Made by a program: the position numbers and the translations under genes. A stretch of 64,000 nt of DNA, from NCBI GenBank assembly GCA_039968605.1, contig JBDVPM010000008.1:1726968-1790967 (forward strand), written 5' to 3'. This document shows, piece after piece, positions 43,430-54,559 of this stretch. Positions within the stretch are counted from its first letter, which is position 1. The number at the start of each line of letters is the position of its first letter. This DNA is from Alteripontixanthobacter sp. GTDB lineage: Bacteria > Pseudomonadota > Alphaproteobacteria > Sphingomonadales > Sphingomonadaceae. The notes beneath the pieces are model-generated. The model was not told the DNA's origin and made no database searches. It was given only the letters and a program-made list of their open reading frames with translations.

Positions 43430-46400
43430 TCTTCTTCTCCTTCGAGGGGTTTGGACCGATTGGTCCGGGGACGCCGCATCATCAGATAGGCGGCGGGAAG
43501 TACGAACATTGAAAGCAGCGGAGCGGTGATCATCCCGCCGATCATCGGGGCCACAATACGGCTCATCACCTCGGATCCGGCACCGGCGCCGATCAGGATC
43601 GGGAACAGGCCGGCGAGGATAACGGCGACGGTCATCGCCTTGGGCCGGACGCGCAGCAGCGCGCCTTCGCGGATGGCTGCCGATACCTCGTCGGCATCCA
43701 GCTCGCCCTCTCTCCGTTCCAGCGCGGCCTTCAGGTAGATCAGCATGACCACTCCGAATTCCGCCGACACCCCTGCCAGCGCAATGAACCCGACGGCGGT
43801 GGCAACGGACTGGTTGTATCCCATCAGGTAGAGCAGCCAGAACCCGCCGGTAAGCGCAAATGGCAGCGTGCCCATGATCAGCAGCGCCTCGTCGAAGCGG
43901 CGGAAGATCAGGTAGAGCAGCAGGAAGATGATCGCGAGTGTTGCCGGTACGACGATCTGCAACCGCTCGTAAGCGCGCGTCAAATATTCGAACTGCCCAG
44001 CATAGGACAGGCTGACGCCGGCGGGCAGATCGACCTCGGCACCGATTGCCTCCTGCAAATCGCCCACCACCGAGATGAGGTCGCGCCCGCGTACATCGAC
44101 ATAGACATAGCTCGTCGGCCGGCCTTGCTCGCTCTTGAGCATGGGCGGCCCGCTGGTCACGCGGACGTCCGCCACTGTACCAAGCGTAATCTGCTGTCCC
44201 GCGGGGGTTAGAACCGGAAGATTGCGCAGCTCATCGACGCTGTCGCGAATCTCGCGCGGATAGCGGACATTGACCGTATAACGGGCCAACCCCTCCACCG
44301 TACGCGCGACATTTGCGCCGCCGATCGCGCCCGATACAATCTGCTGCACATCGGCGATGTTGAGCCCGTAGCGGGCTGCTTCCAGACGATTGATATCGAC
44401 ATCGACATAGCGCCCGCCTGAAAGCCTTTCGGCCAGGGCCGAACTGACGCCCGGCACCTCCTTCGCAATCTGTTCGACCTGTAGCGCCACTCGTTCGATT
44501 TCGCCCAAATCTTCGCCCGAGACCTTGACCCCGATGGGGCTCTTTATGCCGGTGGCGAGCATGTCGATGCGGTTGCGGATTGGGGGCACCCAGACATTGG
44601 CGAGGCCCGGAACCCGGACCACGCGATCGAGTTCTTCCACCAGCTTGTCAGGCGTCATCCCTTCGCGCCATTCCTCACGCGGCTTGAAGCTGATCGTCGT
44701 CTCGAACATCGTCAGCGGCGCGGGATCGGTGGCCGTATCAGCGCGGCCCGCCTTGCCGAAAACGGTATCGACTTCGGGCACCGTTTTGATCAGGCGGTCG
44801 GTCCGCTGAAGCAGGGCCGAGGCTTCCCCCGGTGAAAGTCCGGGAAGCGCGCTCGGCATGTAGAGAAGATCGCCCTCGTCGAGCGGCGGGAGAAACTCGC
44901 CGCCCAGCCGCGTAAAAGGCACCAGCGTCGTCGCGAATATCAGTCCTGCGATGACCAGCGTCGCCTTCGGACGCCGCATCACCCAGTCGAGCCCCGGACG
45001 ATAGGCACGGGTCAGCGCCTTGTTGATCGGGTTGCTGTCTTCCCGCGGTATCTTGCCGCGGATCAGCCATCCCATGAGGACCGGAACCAGCGTGATCGAG
45101 AGGATTGCAGCCGCTGCCATCGCGTAGGTCTTGGTGAAGGCCAGCGGAGCGAAGAGCCGTCCCTCCTGTGCCTGCAAAGTGAAGACCGGCAGGAACGAAA
45201 GGGTGATAATCAGCAGGCTGAAAAACAGCGCCGGACCGACTTCCTTGGAAGCATCTGCGACGATCCGCCAACGCTCCTCACCCGACATGACCGTATCGGG
45301 ATTTTCCTCGGTCCATCGCTCGATGTGCTTGTGCGCGTTCTCGATCATCACGACCGCCGCATCGACCATCGCGCCGATCGCAATGGCGATCCCGCCAAGC
45401 GACATGATGTTGGCGTTCACGCCCTGGAAGCGCATCACCAGAAAGGCTGCCAGAACACCCAGCGGCAAGGTCACCACGGCGACCAGCGCAGAGCGGGCGT
45501 GCCACAGAAACAGCAGGCACACGAGCGCAACGACGACGAATTCCTCGATCAGCTTGGTGGTGAGGTTATCGACTGAGGCATCGATCAACTGCGATCGGTC
45601 ATAGGTGGTGACGATCTCGACCCCTTCGGGCAGGCTTGCCTGCAACTGGTCGAGCTTCGCTTCGACCGCCTCGATCGCACCGCGCGCGTCGGCGCCTTGC
45701 CGCAGAATGACGATGCCGCCTGCGACTTCGCCCTGGCCGTTCAGCTCGGCGATACCGCGGCGCAGTTCGGGGCCGATTTGCACATTGGCGACATCGCCAA
45801 GCGTCACCGGCACACCGCCCGCTTCGGCGCGCAAAGGGATCGAGCGGAAATCATCGAGACTGCCGAGATAGCCCGACGAACGCACCATGAATTCCGCTTC
45901 GCCCATCTCGACGATGGAACCGCCTGCCTCCTGGTTGCCTGCCTGGATCGCGCTCACGATTTGGCCGTGGGTCACTCCGAAGGAAGCCATGCGGTAGGGG
46001 TCGAGCACGATCTGGTACTGCTTGACCATGCCGCCCACACTGGCGACCTCGGCGATCCCAGGTATAGTCTTCAGCTCGTAGCGCAGGAACCAGTCCTGCA
46101 GGCTGCGCAGTCCGGCCAGATCGTGGCCGCCGCTGCGGTCGACCAAGGCGTATTCGTAGATCCATCCCACGCCGGTTGCGTCGGGGCCGAGCGTGCTCTC
46201 GACGCCTTCGGGCAAGCGGTTTTGGACCTGGTTGAGGTATTCGAGCACGCGCGAGCGCGCCCAGTAGAGATCGGTCCCGTCCTCGAAAATCACATAGACA
46301 TAGCTATCGCCGAAAAACGAATAGCCACGCACGGTCTTCGCCCCCGGTACCGAGAGCATAGTCGTCGCCAGCGGATAGGTGACCTGGTCCTCGACGATAC

Positions 46401-46575
46401 GCGGAGCCTGCCCGGCATAGTTCGAGCGGATGACAACCTGTACATCCGACAAATCGGGCAGCGCATCGACAGGAGTGGTCCGCACGGCCCAGAAGCCGGC
46501 GAGCGCCAGACCGATCGCCGCCAGAACCACGAGCAGGCGGTTGGCAATCGAACTTTCAATGATCCGCGCGATCAT
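43408..46575 (-). CDS. cusA: CusA-type Cu/Ag heavy-metal RND pump
   Basis: 1055 residues, 12 helices and two large periplasmic loops. The helix-4 motif [15 protein letters not shown] is the HME4 (Cu/Ag) signature. All three methionines of the CusA ladder have counterparts: DLLYMPS, LTMFETT and RIDMLATG. Proton-driven export of Cu(I)/Ag(I) with CusB and CusC. The ATG at 46575 overlaps the cusB stop. Confidence 0.95.
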   Translation of the reverse strand: MIARIIESSIANRLLVVLAAIGLALAGFWAVRTTPVDALPDLSDVQVVIRSNYAGQAPRIVEDQVTYPLATTMLSVPGAKTVRGYSFFGDSYVYVIFEDGTDLYWARSRVLEYLNQVQNRLPEGVESTLGPDATGVGWIYEYALVDRSGGHDLAGLRSLQDWFLRYELKTIPGIAEVASVGGMVKQYQIVLDPYRMASFGVTHGQIVSAIQAGNQEAGGSIVEMGEAEFMVRSSGYLGSLDDFRSIPLRAEAGGVPVTLGDVANVQIGPELRRGIAELNGQGEVAGGIVILRQGADARGAIEAVEAKLDQLQASLPEGVEIVTTYDRSQLIDASVDNLTTKLIEEFVVVALVCLLFLWHARSALVAVVTLPLGVLAAFLVMRFQGVNANIMSLGGIAIAIGAMVDAAVVMIENAHKHIERWTEENPDTVMSGEERWRIVADASKEVGPALFFSLLIITLSFLPVFTLQAQEGRLFAPLAFTKTYAMAAAAILSITLVPVLMGWLIRGKIPREDSNPINKALTRAYRPGLDWVMRRPKATLVIAGLIFATTLVPFTRLGGEFLPPLDEGDLLYMPSALPGLSPGEASALLQRTDRLIKTVPEVDTVFGKAGRADTATDPAPLTMFETTISFKPREEWREGMTPDKLVEELDRVVRVPGLANVWVPPIRNRIDMLATGIKSPIGVKVSGEDLGEIERVALQVEQIAKEVPGVSSALAERLSGGRYVDVDINRLEAARYGLNIADVQQIVSGAIGGANVARTVEGLARYTVNVRYPREIRDSVDELRNLPVLTPAGQQITLGTVADVRVTSGPPMLKSEQGRPTSYVYVDVRGRDLISVVGDLQEAIGAEVDLPAGVSLSYAGQFEYLTRAYERLQIVVPATLAIIFLLLYLIFRRFDEALLIMGTLPFALTGGFWLLYLMGYNQSVATAVGFIALAGVSAEFGVVMLIYLKAALERREGELDADEVSAAIREGALLRVRPKAMTVAVILAGLFPILIGAGAGSEVMSRIVAPMIGGMITAPLLSMFVLPAAYLMMRRPRTNRSKPLEGEEECVLQPS

Positions 46576-48083
46576 TGGCCGGTCTTCCGGATCGAGACGA
46601 TGCGCGGACCGGTGCTTGCCTGAACGAAGGTAAAGGTTACCCGGTCGCCGCGTTGGAAACCGCGAACCTGGGCCGGACCTTCAGTGGCAAAACCCATCGT
46701 CATGGCTGGCCATTCCAGGGCTTCGACCGGCCCGTGCCGCAAGGTGATGCTGCGGGCAGTGATGCGTTCGATCGTGCCGGTGGCTCGATAGGTGCGCGGT
46801 TCGTCAGCATCCGCCTGCGTTTCTTTTTCCCCGCCAGTGGTTGGTGCATCATCGATGGGACGCACATCGATACCGGCAAGGCTGGCTTCGGAATCAAGCA
46901 GGAACTGCCCGGAGGTAACCACCTCCTCCCCTTCCGCCAGCCCCGCAAGAACTTCGGTCCGACCGCCAGCTTCTCGCCCGATCCGGACTTCGGCAGGGCG
47001 GTATCCTCCGCCTTCCTGAGAAATCATAACCAACGTGCGTTCGCCGGTGCGGATCACCGCCTCCGACGGGATGAGCAATGCTTCACGCCGTTCAGGAGCA
47101 ATCATGACCTGCGCAAACATGCCCGGTTTCAGGCGAAGCCCGGGGTTGGGCATCGCCGCGCGCACGGTAATCGTCCTGCTTGCCTCCTGCGCACTGGGCA
47201 GGATGGCAATGATCCGTCCGGCAAATCGCTCTCCGGGAAAAGCCGTGAGCGTCGCGCTTACCGGCTGTCCCACGCGAGCGCTTCCCGCAAGCGCCTCGGG
47301 CACGGCGGCTTCGAGCCAGATTGAGCTATAGCCGCTGATCTCGGCGAGGCTTTGCCCTGCCATCACGGTCATGCCCGGCCTGACACCGAGCGAGGTAATC
47401 GCACCCGATTGCGGCGCGGTGACAGTGATTGTCGATTGCGGTCTGCCGCTTCGAGCCACCGAGGAGATCACGCCTTCCGGCATCCCAAGCAGTCGCAGAC
47501 GTTGACGGGCAGCATTGGTAAGCGCCGCGTCGCCGGTAGCTGCTACGGCAAGAAATTCCTGCTGGGCGCCGCCCCACTCGGGCACCAGCAGGTCGACGAT
47601 TGGCGCGCCTCGTGCGATAAGATCCTGCGGGGCGTGGCCATACGTCCGCTGAACATAGCCGCCCGCGCGAGGCTGGACGATCGCAACCTCGCTGCCATTG
47701 TAGGCAAGCGTGCCAGTTACCGTGGTTTCCGGTTCCAGCACGCCGTATTCGGCCTCGGCAGTGCGAATGCCGAAGTTCTGGACCAATGCGGAATCGATGC
47801 TGACACCCTCGCCGGCCTGCGCATCACCGCCCGCGCATTTCGGGACCATCTGCATATCCATAAAGGGGGATTTGCCCGGCTCGTCGAAGCGCTGATCGGG
47901 CACCATCGGATCGTACCAGTAGAGCACTTCTTCGCAGCCGGTATCGGCAGCGGCGTCACCGCCATCGCTACCGCCGCCGAGCATCGACAGACCGTAGCCA
48001 GCCCCTAGGCTGACCAAGGCAATACCGGCCGCCGCTGCATAAGAGCGCTGGCGCGGAGAAAGACGTTCGAACACGGCTTTCAT
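46572..48083 (-). CDS. cusB: CusB-type membrane fusion protein with C-terminal CusF domain
   Basis: 503 residues. An N-terminal anchor, then [20 protein letters not shown] and MDMQMVPK, the CusB metal-binding N-terminus, then the barrel-sandwich, helical hairpin and beta-barrel of the adaptor ([40 protein letters not shown]). The last 75 residues are a second CusF-like domain ([20 protein letters not shown] ... EWPAMTMGF), so the chaperone is built into the adaptor. Overlaps cusC upstream and cusA downstream by 4 bp each. Confidence 0.94.
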   Translation of the reverse strand: MKAVFERLSPRQRSYAAAAGIALVSLGAGYGLSMLGGGSDGGDAAADTGCEEVLYWYDPMVPDQRFDEPGKSPFMDMQMVPKCAGGDAQAGEGVSIDSALVQNFGIRTAEAEYGVLEPETTVTGTLAYNGSEVAIVQPRAGGYVQRTYGHAPQDLIARGAPIVDLLVPEWGGAQQEFLAVAATGDAALTNAARQRLRLLGMPEGVISSVARSGRPQSTITVTAPQSGAITSLGVRPGMTVMAGQSLAEISGYSSIWLEAAVPEALAGSARVGQPVSATLTAFPGERFAGRIIAILPSAQEASRTITVRAAMPNPGLRLKPGMFAQVMIAPERREALLIPSEAVIRTGERTLVMISQEGGGYRPAEVRIGREAGGRTEVLAGLAEGEEVVTSGQFLLDSEASLAGIDVRPIDDAPTTGGEKETQADADEPRTYRATGTIERITARSITLRHGPVEALEWPAMTMGFATEGPAQVRGFQRGDRVTFTFVQASTGPRIVSIRKTGQ

Positions 48084-49315
48084 GGCCTGTCCTCCCCATA
48101 AGTAAGACTTAGAGTTGCAGCGGCTTCGACAGCCATCTGTTCGCGTTCGAGAATCTCGAGTTCGAGCAATGCCAGCGCAGATTTGGCCGCGATCACATCA
48201 ACGAGGTCGGCGCGGCCAGCAGCGAAGCTGGCGGTTTCGAGTTCGGCACGGTCATGCGCGAGCGGTAGAAGCTCGTCCCTCGCACGTTCCCACTGCTGCA
48301 CCGCGCTGCGCCACGCAGCCAGATCGGCTTCGAACCGGGCCCTGATCGCTCTCAGGCGATCGACGCGCTCAGCCGAGGCGGCAGCAGCGTCTGCTTCGGC
48401 TGCCGCGATGCGCGGGTTCTGCCGCCTGTCGGTGAAGATGGGCAAAGTGACCGATCCCATGACCGATACGGCACTGCCGAAATCGGGATTACGGTGACCA
48501 TAAGTCACGCTGACACCGAAATCGGGCCGTTTTTCAGCGCGCGCCAGATCGGCTGCAGCCTCAGCACGACGTTGCTCTGCATCCGCCAAGCGCAATTCCG
48601 GATTGGCCTCCAACGTGAACCGAAGGCCTTCCGGGTCCACGGTAGCTCGGGGAGCGGCCCCCGCAGCGACAGGCTCGCTTTCGGCGATATAGCGCTGCAG
48701 CCGGGCGCGAGCGGTTGCGCGCGCGGCCTCGATCCGGGTAATGGCATCCTCGATTTCAAGAAGCTCACGCCGGATCGCGAGGCTTTCGGCAGGTCTGGCC
48801 GATCCTGAAGCCACGGCGCTGACGGCGACCGGAACGAAATCTCTCAAGCCGTCCAGAGCGTCGCGCGCAAGAGCGAGGCGTTGCTGGGCGTAATACAGGC
48901 CGATCCAAGCCGTCCCCGCGTCGACGAGGATCGAACGTTCGGACAAGCCAAGACGGGCTTCGGCAATACCGATTTCGGATCCGGCAAGGCCGTATCGCGC
49001 TCGCCGCCTGGCAAGGTTGGGAATTTCCTGTTCGACGCCAACCGCAAGCTGCGTCGGCAATTGCGCATACGGATCAAATGCGGCCGGTCCGGTGACCGGC
49101 AAGTTCATCACGCCTGCACGAACGCGTGGGTCGGGCAATTCGTCCGCTGCTTCGGCAGCATCGCGCCTCGCCTGTATGCGGAATGCGCCCGCTTCGAGCA
49201 TGGGCTGTTCCGCCCGCGCCGCCGCAAGGGTTTCTTCATAGCCGACCGACTGCGCTTGCGCAGTCTGAGCGACGAGCAGCGCCGAAAACGGCACCCAACC
49301 AATTCGCCAATTCAT
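48080..49315 (-). CDS. cusC: CusC-type outer-membrane efflux channel
   Basis: 411 residues. Signal peptide ending TAQAQS, then the TolC-family repeats (EETLAAARAEQPMLEAGAFR; PTQLAVGVEQEIPNLARRRA; LEANPELRLADAEQRRAEAA; MGSVTLPIFTDRRQNPRIAA). Outer-membrane exit duct of the Cus system. Start placed at 49315 with GAGTGAGA upstream; an in-frame ATG at 49345 would add ten basic residues. Overlaps cusB. Confidence 0.9.
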   Translation of the reverse strand: MNWRIGWVPFSALLVAQTAQAQSVGYEETLAAARAEQPMLEAGAFRIQARRDAAEAADELPDPRVRAGVMNLPVTGPAAFDPYAQLPTQLAVGVEQEIPNLARRRARYGLAGSEIGIAEARLGLSERSILVDAGTAWIGLYYAQQRLALARDALDGLRDFVPVAVSAVASGSARPAESLAIRRELLEIEDAITRIEAARATARARLQRYIAESEPVAAGAAPRATVDPEGLRFTLEANPELRLADAEQRRAEAAADLARAEKRPDFGVSVTYGHRNPDFGSAVSVMGSVTLPIFTDRRQNPRIAAAEADAAAASAERVDRLRAIRARFEADLAAWRSAVQQWERARDELLPLAHDRAELETASFAAGRADLVDVIAAKSALALLELEILEREQMAVEAAATLSLTYGEDRP

Positions 49316-49433
49316 AAATCTCACTCGTGCAGAGCGAGCTGACAAGACAAAACATACCGCACCGGCGATACCGGTTCGTGCGGTTGCATCGTTCGTCAGT
49401 CTCGCAAAAAGCGCAGCGCGCCTTCAGGAAAAA

Positions 49434-49784
49434 CTAGACGGTGAGGATTGGTTTTGGAGGGGGTGATTCCGGTCGTGGTGAATCTGTTTGAAACCACGGG
49501 GCCGCAGAAACAAGGTAGCTCGGCATCAAGCGAAGGGGCGCGCCCTCCATTTCAGTCGCTGCCGACAGAGCCAGAGGCGGCAAGCAATTCATGGCAATCA
49601 CGCAATCGAGCGTCATGTTGGAACATGGTCCTGCAGGATCGCGGGAAGTCTCGCTATCGGCCATCTCGGCACAATCGCTCATCTCCGCCGCCTCGATCTG
49701 AGGAAGGGCTGCCGCATTCGCTCCAACCTGGACGAAAAGTCCAAATCCGAAAAGGATTAAGGTCAAGGTACGAATGAACTTCAC
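49434..49784 (-). CDS. Small secreted Cys-containing leader protein of the cus operon
   Basis: 116 residues from a GTG at 49784: a signal peptide (IRTLTLILFGFGLFVQVG ... ANA), then acidic residues with cysteines (MSDCAEMADSE, GPCSNMTLDCVIAMNC), and a Pro-rich end RPESPPPKP. No family recognised. It lies 118 bp upstream of cusC in the same direction. A protein of similar build precedes the czc operon. A periplasmic metal-binding role is inference. Confidence 0.6.
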   Translation of the reverse strand: MKFIRTLTLILFGFGLFVQVGANAAALPQIEAAEMSDCAEMADSETSRDPAGPCSNMTLDCVIAMNCLPPLALSAATEMEGAPLRLMPSYLVSAAPWFQTDSPRPESPPPKPILTV

Positions 49785-49832
49785 CGGCCCCAGATAGTCG
49801 GGGGCGAGGCGATTGGCAAGTAACGAGTGATG

Positions 49833-49865
49833 GCGGACGGGGACCAATCAGATCGCCCCGTCCGC
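49833..49865. terminator. Strong hairpin between the CBS gene and the cus leader gene
   Basis: GCGGACGGGG (49833-49842) and CCCCGTCCGC (49856-49865) form a perfect 10-bp stem with a 13-base loop. No T-run follows on the minus strand, so it may be a Rho-independent-like stop without U-tract, or a leader structure. Confidence 0.5.
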
Positions 49866-49897
49866 ATTAACCGCTTGAAATAAATAGTCTTTTGTGA

Positions 49898-50341
49898 CTA
49901 GCAGCACCCCGCCGAAGCTGGCTCCGAACTAGCTTCGGATACCTCGCGCACGAGGTCGCCGGTTTCCTTCTTGGCTGCACTTCTGGCGATATCGGCCTGC
50001 GCAACGATGCCGCAACATTTGCCCTCGTTATCGACCACAGGAAGCCGACGGACCTGATTGTCTTCCATCTTAGTGCAGCATTCGTCGACGCTGACATCGG
50101 CGGTGACAGTAACAGGTGACGATGTCATCACCTCCTCGACGCGTTGATCGGAAGAATTCCCTTTGGCGACACAGCGGCATGCGATGTCTCTGTCGGTCAC
50201 CACACCCACCAACAAACCAGAATCATCGACAACCGGGATTTCTCCGCAATCGTTATCGACCATCAACGACGCTGCTTCTTGCACGGTGCTCGATGGACTG
50301 CAGCACGCAGGGTTTGCAGTCATAACGTCTTGGGCTTTCAT
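49898..50341 (-). CDS. Cysteine-rich tandem CBS-domain protein
   Basis: 147 residues, two CBS domains (DVMTANPACCSPSSTVQEAA ... IPVVDDSGLLVGVVTDRDIA; EVMTSSPVTVTADVSVDECC ... LPVVDNEGKCCGIVAQADIA). It has 11 cysteines including four vicinal pairs (PACC, DECC, KCCG, AGCC), unusual for the family. CBS pairs normally bind adenine nucleotides; the cysteines suggest metal or redox sensing (inference). GAGGAG lies 7 bases before the ATG. Stands alone between the cus and czc operons. Confidence 0.85.
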   Translation of the reverse strand: MKAQDVMTANPACCSPSSTVQEAASLMVDNDCGEIPVVDDSGLLVGVVTDRDIACRCVAKGNSSDQRVEEVMTSSPVTVTADVSVDECCTKMEDNQVRRLPVVDNEGKCCGIVAQADIARSAAKKETGDLVREVSEASSEPASAGCC

Positions 50342-50545
50342 GGTTTAACTCCTCAATCGTAATCGAACTTACAACGGAGGAAACGAGGCATTCCGAGTGC
50401 TAGTTGCACGCCTGTCGATCACTTGTGGGGCATGCAAGCCAACCCGTTCTGAGATCCCGTATCGCCGACTGATTTTGCCAGACAGATGACCGGGCCAATT
50501 TTGGTCGCATAGCGAACCAGCCGCAGGTAACGCCAATTCGGCCTC

Positions 50546-51184
50546 TTATCTTCCGAACTCGTCGCCCTTGCGGTGTTCTGTGCCTTCCTCATCATGGACG
50601 TCCATGTGCGCATCCCGCAGTATGTCGATGCCGCCGTAAAGCGCGATGCCGGCAACTGCGACACCGACCACGAGATCAGGCCAGTTCGCACCGGTCAGCA
50701 TCACAACAATGCCAGCGATGATAATACCGCCATTCGAGATGAAATCATTGAAGCTGAAAGTCGTGGCTGCCCGAAGATTGACGTCTTTCGACTTCATCTT
50801 TTGCAGCAATCGCAGCGAAATCAGGTTCACCACCGCAGCCACCGCCGCCATTGCCATCATCATGATCCCACCTGGATCAGACCCCTCCAGAAAGCGCCGG
50901 ATGGCATCGGCAATGACGCCGCCGGCGAAAATGAGAAGCATTATGCCTGAAAAACGCGCAGCCCCACGTTTCCAGGTCCGTGACCGCGTCAGTGCGAGGA
51001 GGCTGAGCCCATAAACGACGGCGTCCGACGAATTGTCGAGACCGTTGGCAAGCAGAGCGTTGGAATCAGCAAAATAACCAACCACGAAGAAGCCAATGGC
51101 GATCGCGACGTTCAGCCAGAGGACGATCCACAAAGTTTGGCGCTTGTCCGCCGAATCTAGGTTGAGTTCACCTTCGCCACTCAT
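50546..51184 (-). CDS. CDF-family-like cation transporter
   Basis: 212 residues, six hydrophobic segments in the cation diffusion facilitator layout. The TM2 site reads NGLDNSSDAVVYG where a typical Zn CDF has His-x3-Asp, and the TM5 site reads FNDFISNGG; so the metal residues are Asp/Asn-rich and the usual His is absent. It ends with a His-containing tail (DAHMDVHDEEGTEHRK). Lies 57 bp after czcA in the same direction. Exports divalent metal from the cytoplasm, presumably feeding the Czc pump. Confidence 0.82.
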   Translation of the reverse strand: MSGEGELNLDSADKRQTLWIVLWLNVAIAIGFFVVGYFADSNALLANGLDNSSDAVVYGLSLLALTRSRTWKRGAARFSGIMLLIFAGGVIADAIRRFLEGSDPGGIMMMAMAAVAAVVNLISLRLLQKMKSKDVNLRAATTFSFNDFISNGGIIIAGIVVMLTGANWPDLVVGVAVAGIALYGGIDILRDAHMDVHDEEGTEHRKGDEFGR

Positions 51185-51241
51185 GACGCATTCCTTTCAT
51201 TTGTGTTCTGGTTCAAGAACCTGTGTTCTTTATCGTTCCGG

Positions 51242-54200
51242 TCACACAATGTCAGTCAGCTCGCGCTGCTCTTCGCGCGTTACGTTGCGCCGCAGCCGCT
51301 CCCACCACTTCTCACGCCAGCTGCGTTCGTCATCCGAGCGGTGCAACACGAGCCGCGCGATCGCTGGCAAAACAAAGAGGGTCAGCGCGGTCGCGGTGAT
51401 CAATCCGCCGATAACCACCGTAGCCAACGGACGCTGCACTTCCGCACCTGTTCCGGTGGCGATTGCCATGGGTACGAAGCCCAGCGAGGCCACCAGCGCC
51501 GTCATCAGTACCGGTCGCAGACGCGCCAGCGCGCCATCGGCAATCGCTTCGTCGAGCGGCATTTCTTTCTCGAGACGCTGCCGGATCGCGGTCATCATGA
51601 CGAGACCGTTGAGGGTCGCCACACCAGACAGGGCGATGAAACCGACCGCCGCCGAAACAGAGAACGGCAACCCCCGCAGTGCCAGAGCGAACACCCCGCC
51701 AGCCAAAGCCATGGGAATGGCACTGAACACGGCAAGCGCCGGAACCCATCCGCCCAAAGCCATGAACAGCAAGAGCAGCACAAGAGCGAAGGCAATCGGG
51801 ACGACGATGGCGAGCCGTGCCTGCGCTTCCTGCAGGTTCTGATACTGCCCGCCCCATTCGATGAAGGATGCCGGCGGCATATCGACGCCGGCTGAAACAG
51901 CCTCCTGCGCTTCTTCGACGAAGGAGCCGAGATCGCGTTCACGCACATTGGCCGACACGATCACGAGCCGGCGTCCCTGTTCGCGCCGGACCTCGGCAAG
52001 GCCATCGACCACTTGGAAATCGGCCAGGGTCCGCAGTGGAACCGTGACACCGCTTTCAAGCACGATCGGGAGCGCGCCAAGCTGGTCGAAATCGTCACGA
52101 GCCGCGTCTTCGAGACGCACCACGACATCGAACCGGCGATCGCCTTCGAACACGAGGCCTGCCGGACGTCCACCAAGTGCGATGGCGACCGATTGGGCCA
52201 CGTCTTCGACGGTCAGGCCGTAACGCGCGATCGTCGGACGGTCGAAGGCAATATCGAGCGTCGGGAACCCCGTGACCTGTTGCACTTTGACATCTGCCGC
52301 GCCTTCGACGCCGCGCAGCAGGCCGGCTACATTGCCCGCCGCTTCGGTGAGTGCGGTAAGGTCATCGCCGTAGAGCTTGACCGCCACATCACCACGCACC
52401 CCGGCGATGAGCTCGTTAAAGCGTAATTCGATTGGCTGGCTGAACTCGTAGAGGTTGCCAATCAAGCTGCCCAGCGCAGTTTCCATCTCCTCTACTAGCT
52501 CATCCTTCGACAAGTCCGGATCGGGCCATTCTTCCCGCGGCTTCAGCATGACATAGGCATCAGAAGCGTTGGGCGGCATGGGATCGCTGGCGACCTCGGC
52601 CGTGCCCGTCCGCGAAAACACCAGTTCGACTTGGGGAAACTCTTCGAGCCTGTTTTCGACCCGCCGCTGCATCGCGAGCGAACGTTCGAGCGACGTCGAC
52701 GGTATCCGCAAGGATTGCACCGCAATGTCGCGTTCGTCGAGCTGCGGCGTAAATTCGCTGCCGAGAAATCCAAAGATGACAGCAGCGACGGCGAACATCC
52801 CGACCCCGGTTCCGATAACCGGCCACGGCCGCGCTATAGCCTTGCGAACCGCTGGGCCATAACGCTCCTTCGACCAGCGAATGGGCTTCACTTCCTCCTC
52901 GGTCAGCTTCTTGTTGAGCAGCACCGCGATCATCGCCGGGACGAAGGTTAACGACAGAACGAAGGCCGAAGCCAGCGCGAGCATCATCGTGATCGCCATA
53001 GGGGAGAAGGTCTTGCCCTCGACCCCGGTAAAGGTGAGCAGCGGCGCGAAGACGAGGAAAATGATCGCCTGACCGTAGACGGTCGGTTTGATCATCTCCT
53101 GTGCTGCCAGACGCGTTTCGGTTAGCCGTTCGCCCAAGGATAGCAAGCGTCCCTCACGCTGTTGCCGCGCGGCGAGCCGAGCAACGCTGTTCTCGACAAT
53201 GATGACCGCACCATCGACGATCAGGCCGAAGTCGAGCGCGCCCAGGCTCATCAGATTACCCGAGACACCAAGCCGGTTCATCCCCACTGCTGCCATCAGC
53301 ATCGAAACGGGAATGACCAGTGCGGTGATTATGGCGGCGCGGATATTGCCGAGCAGGAGAAACAACACTGCAATTACCAGCAATGCGCCTTCAAGCAGGT
53401 TCTTCTCAACCGTCGAAATCGTCGCATCGACGAGCGAGGACCGGTTGTAGACGATCTCGGCCACAACGCCGTCTGGGAGCGATGAACGGACCTCGTCCAG
53501 CCTTTCTGCTGCACCGGCTGCGACGGTGCGGCTGTTCTCGCCTGCTCGCATCAGCACCGTGCCCACCACCGCCTCTTCGCCGTTCAGTGAAGCCGCGCCG
53601 GTTCGCAGGTCGCCGCCGATCTCGACATCGGCCACATCGCCGATACGAATGGGCACACCCTCGCGGGTCGCAATGACGGCTTCTTCTATGTCGGCAATGC
53701 TGCCCAGCCTCGCATCGACGCGGACGAGCAGCGCTTCATCGGCACGGTCCACGAAGTTGGCACCGGCCGCGAGGTTCGCGGCCTCGAGCGCATCGATCAA
53801 TGAATCGAACGACAGGCCATAGCCGGTCAAGCGCGCGGGATCGGGCTGAACCAGAAACTGCTTTTCGAACCCACCGATCGAATCCACGCCGGCCACGCCG
53901 TCGATAGAGCGCATCAGTGGTGCGACGACCCAATCCTGCACAGTGCGCAGATAGGCCGCCTTCGCCACTTCGCTTTCGAGGCGGTCACCACGTTCGGTGA
54001 TGAAGCTGCCGTCGGACTGCCAGCCTGTCCGGCCGCCAGTGGTAGCACCCTTGCCACCAGGGTGCTCATATTCGATCGTATACATCAGCACTTCGCCAAG
54101 GCCGGTGGAAATCGGACCCATGGTGGGCTCCGCTCCCTCTGGCAGCGAGGCTCCAATGGGTGCGAGCCGCTCGTTTACCTGCTGGCGGGCGAAGTATAGA

Positions 54201-54559
54201 TCGGTGCCTTCCTCGAAGATCGCGGTGACCTGGCTGAAGCCGTTGCGCGAGATCGAACGGGTCATCTCCAGCCCCTCAATCCCGGCAAGACCGGTCTCGA
54301 TCGGAAAGGTCACCTGCGTCTCGACCTGCGACGGCGAAAGCGCAGCAGCGCTGGTATTGATCTGGACCTGCGTATTCGTGATGTCCGGCACTGCGTCAAT
54401 CGGCAGGCGCACTAGATTGAACGCGCCGTAGATTGCTGCGAAAACAGTCAGGACGATGATCGCCCAGCGAAAACGCACGGCAATATCAAGAACCATCCCG
54501 ATCAGGCCATGGCGGTGGCTACCCTCGTCAGCGGGAGCCGCGGTATGATCAATGGCCAT
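51242..54559 (-). CDS. czcA: CzcA-type Co/Zn/Cd heavy-metal RND pump
   Basis: 1105 residues, RND architecture. The helix-4 motif LGALDFGLIVDGAVIIVEN is the HME1 signature (Asp-Asp-Glu relay) of CzcA-type pumps for Co, Zn and Cd. RVSGLE-type region QVTFPIETGLAGIEGLEMTR and GGWVPALAVFSAIPMALAGG support the call. The C-terminus is arginine-rich (REKWWERLRRNVTREEQREL). Overlaps czcB by 11 bp. Confidence 0.95.
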   Translation of the reverse strand: MAIDHTAAPADEGSHRHGLIGMVLDIAVRFRWAIIVLTVFAAIYGAFNLVRLPIDAVPDITNTQVQINTSAAALSPSQVETQVTFPIETGLAGIEGLEMTRSISRNGFSQVTAIFEEGTDLYFARQQVNERLAPIGASLPEGAEPTMGPISTGLGEVLMYTIEYEHPGGKGATTGGRTGWQSDGSFITERGDRLESEVAKAAYLRTVQDWVVAPLMRSIDGVAGVDSIGGFEKQFLVQPDPARLTGYGLSFDSLIDALEAANLAAGANFVDRADEALLVRVDARLGSIADIEEAVIATREGVPIRIGDVADVEIGGDLRTGAASLNGEEAVVGTVLMRAGENSRTVAAGAAERLDEVRSSLPDGVVAEIVYNRSSLVDATISTVEKNLLEGALLVIAVLFLLLGNIRAAIITALVIPVSMLMAAVGMNRLGVSGNLMSLGALDFGLIVDGAVIIVENSVARLAARQQREGRLLSLGERLTETRLAAQEMIKPTVYGQAIIFLVFAPLLTFTGVEGKTFSPMAITMMLALASAFVLSLTFVPAMIAVLLNKKLTEEEVKPIRWSKERYGPAVRKAIARPWPVIGTGVGMFAVAAVIFGFLGSEFTPQLDERDIAVQSLRIPSTSLERSLAMQRRVENRLEEFPQVELVFSRTGTAEVASDPMPPNASDAYVMLKPREEWPDPDLSKDELVEEMETALGSLIGNLYEFSQPIELRFNELIAGVRGDVAVKLYGDDLTALTEAAGNVAGLLRGVEGAADVKVQQVTGFPTLDIAFDRPTIARYGLTVEDVAQSVAIALGGRPAGLVFEGDRRFDVVVRLEDAARDDFDQLGALPIVLESGVTVPLRTLADFQVVDGLAEVRREQGRRLVIVSANVRERDLGSFVEEAQEAVSAGVDMPPASFIEWGGQYQNLQEAQARLAIVVPIAFALVLLLLFMALGGWVPALAVFSAIPMALAGGVFALALRGLPFSVSAAVGFIALSGVATLNGLVMMTAIRQRLEKEMPLDEAIADGALARLRPVLMTALVASLGFVPMAIATGTGAEVQRPLATVVIGGLITATALTLFVLPAIARLVLHRSDDERSWREKWWERLRRNVTREEQRELTDIV

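Noticed and set aside
45697-46623. 308-codon forward frame
   Set aside because: Antisense of cusA.
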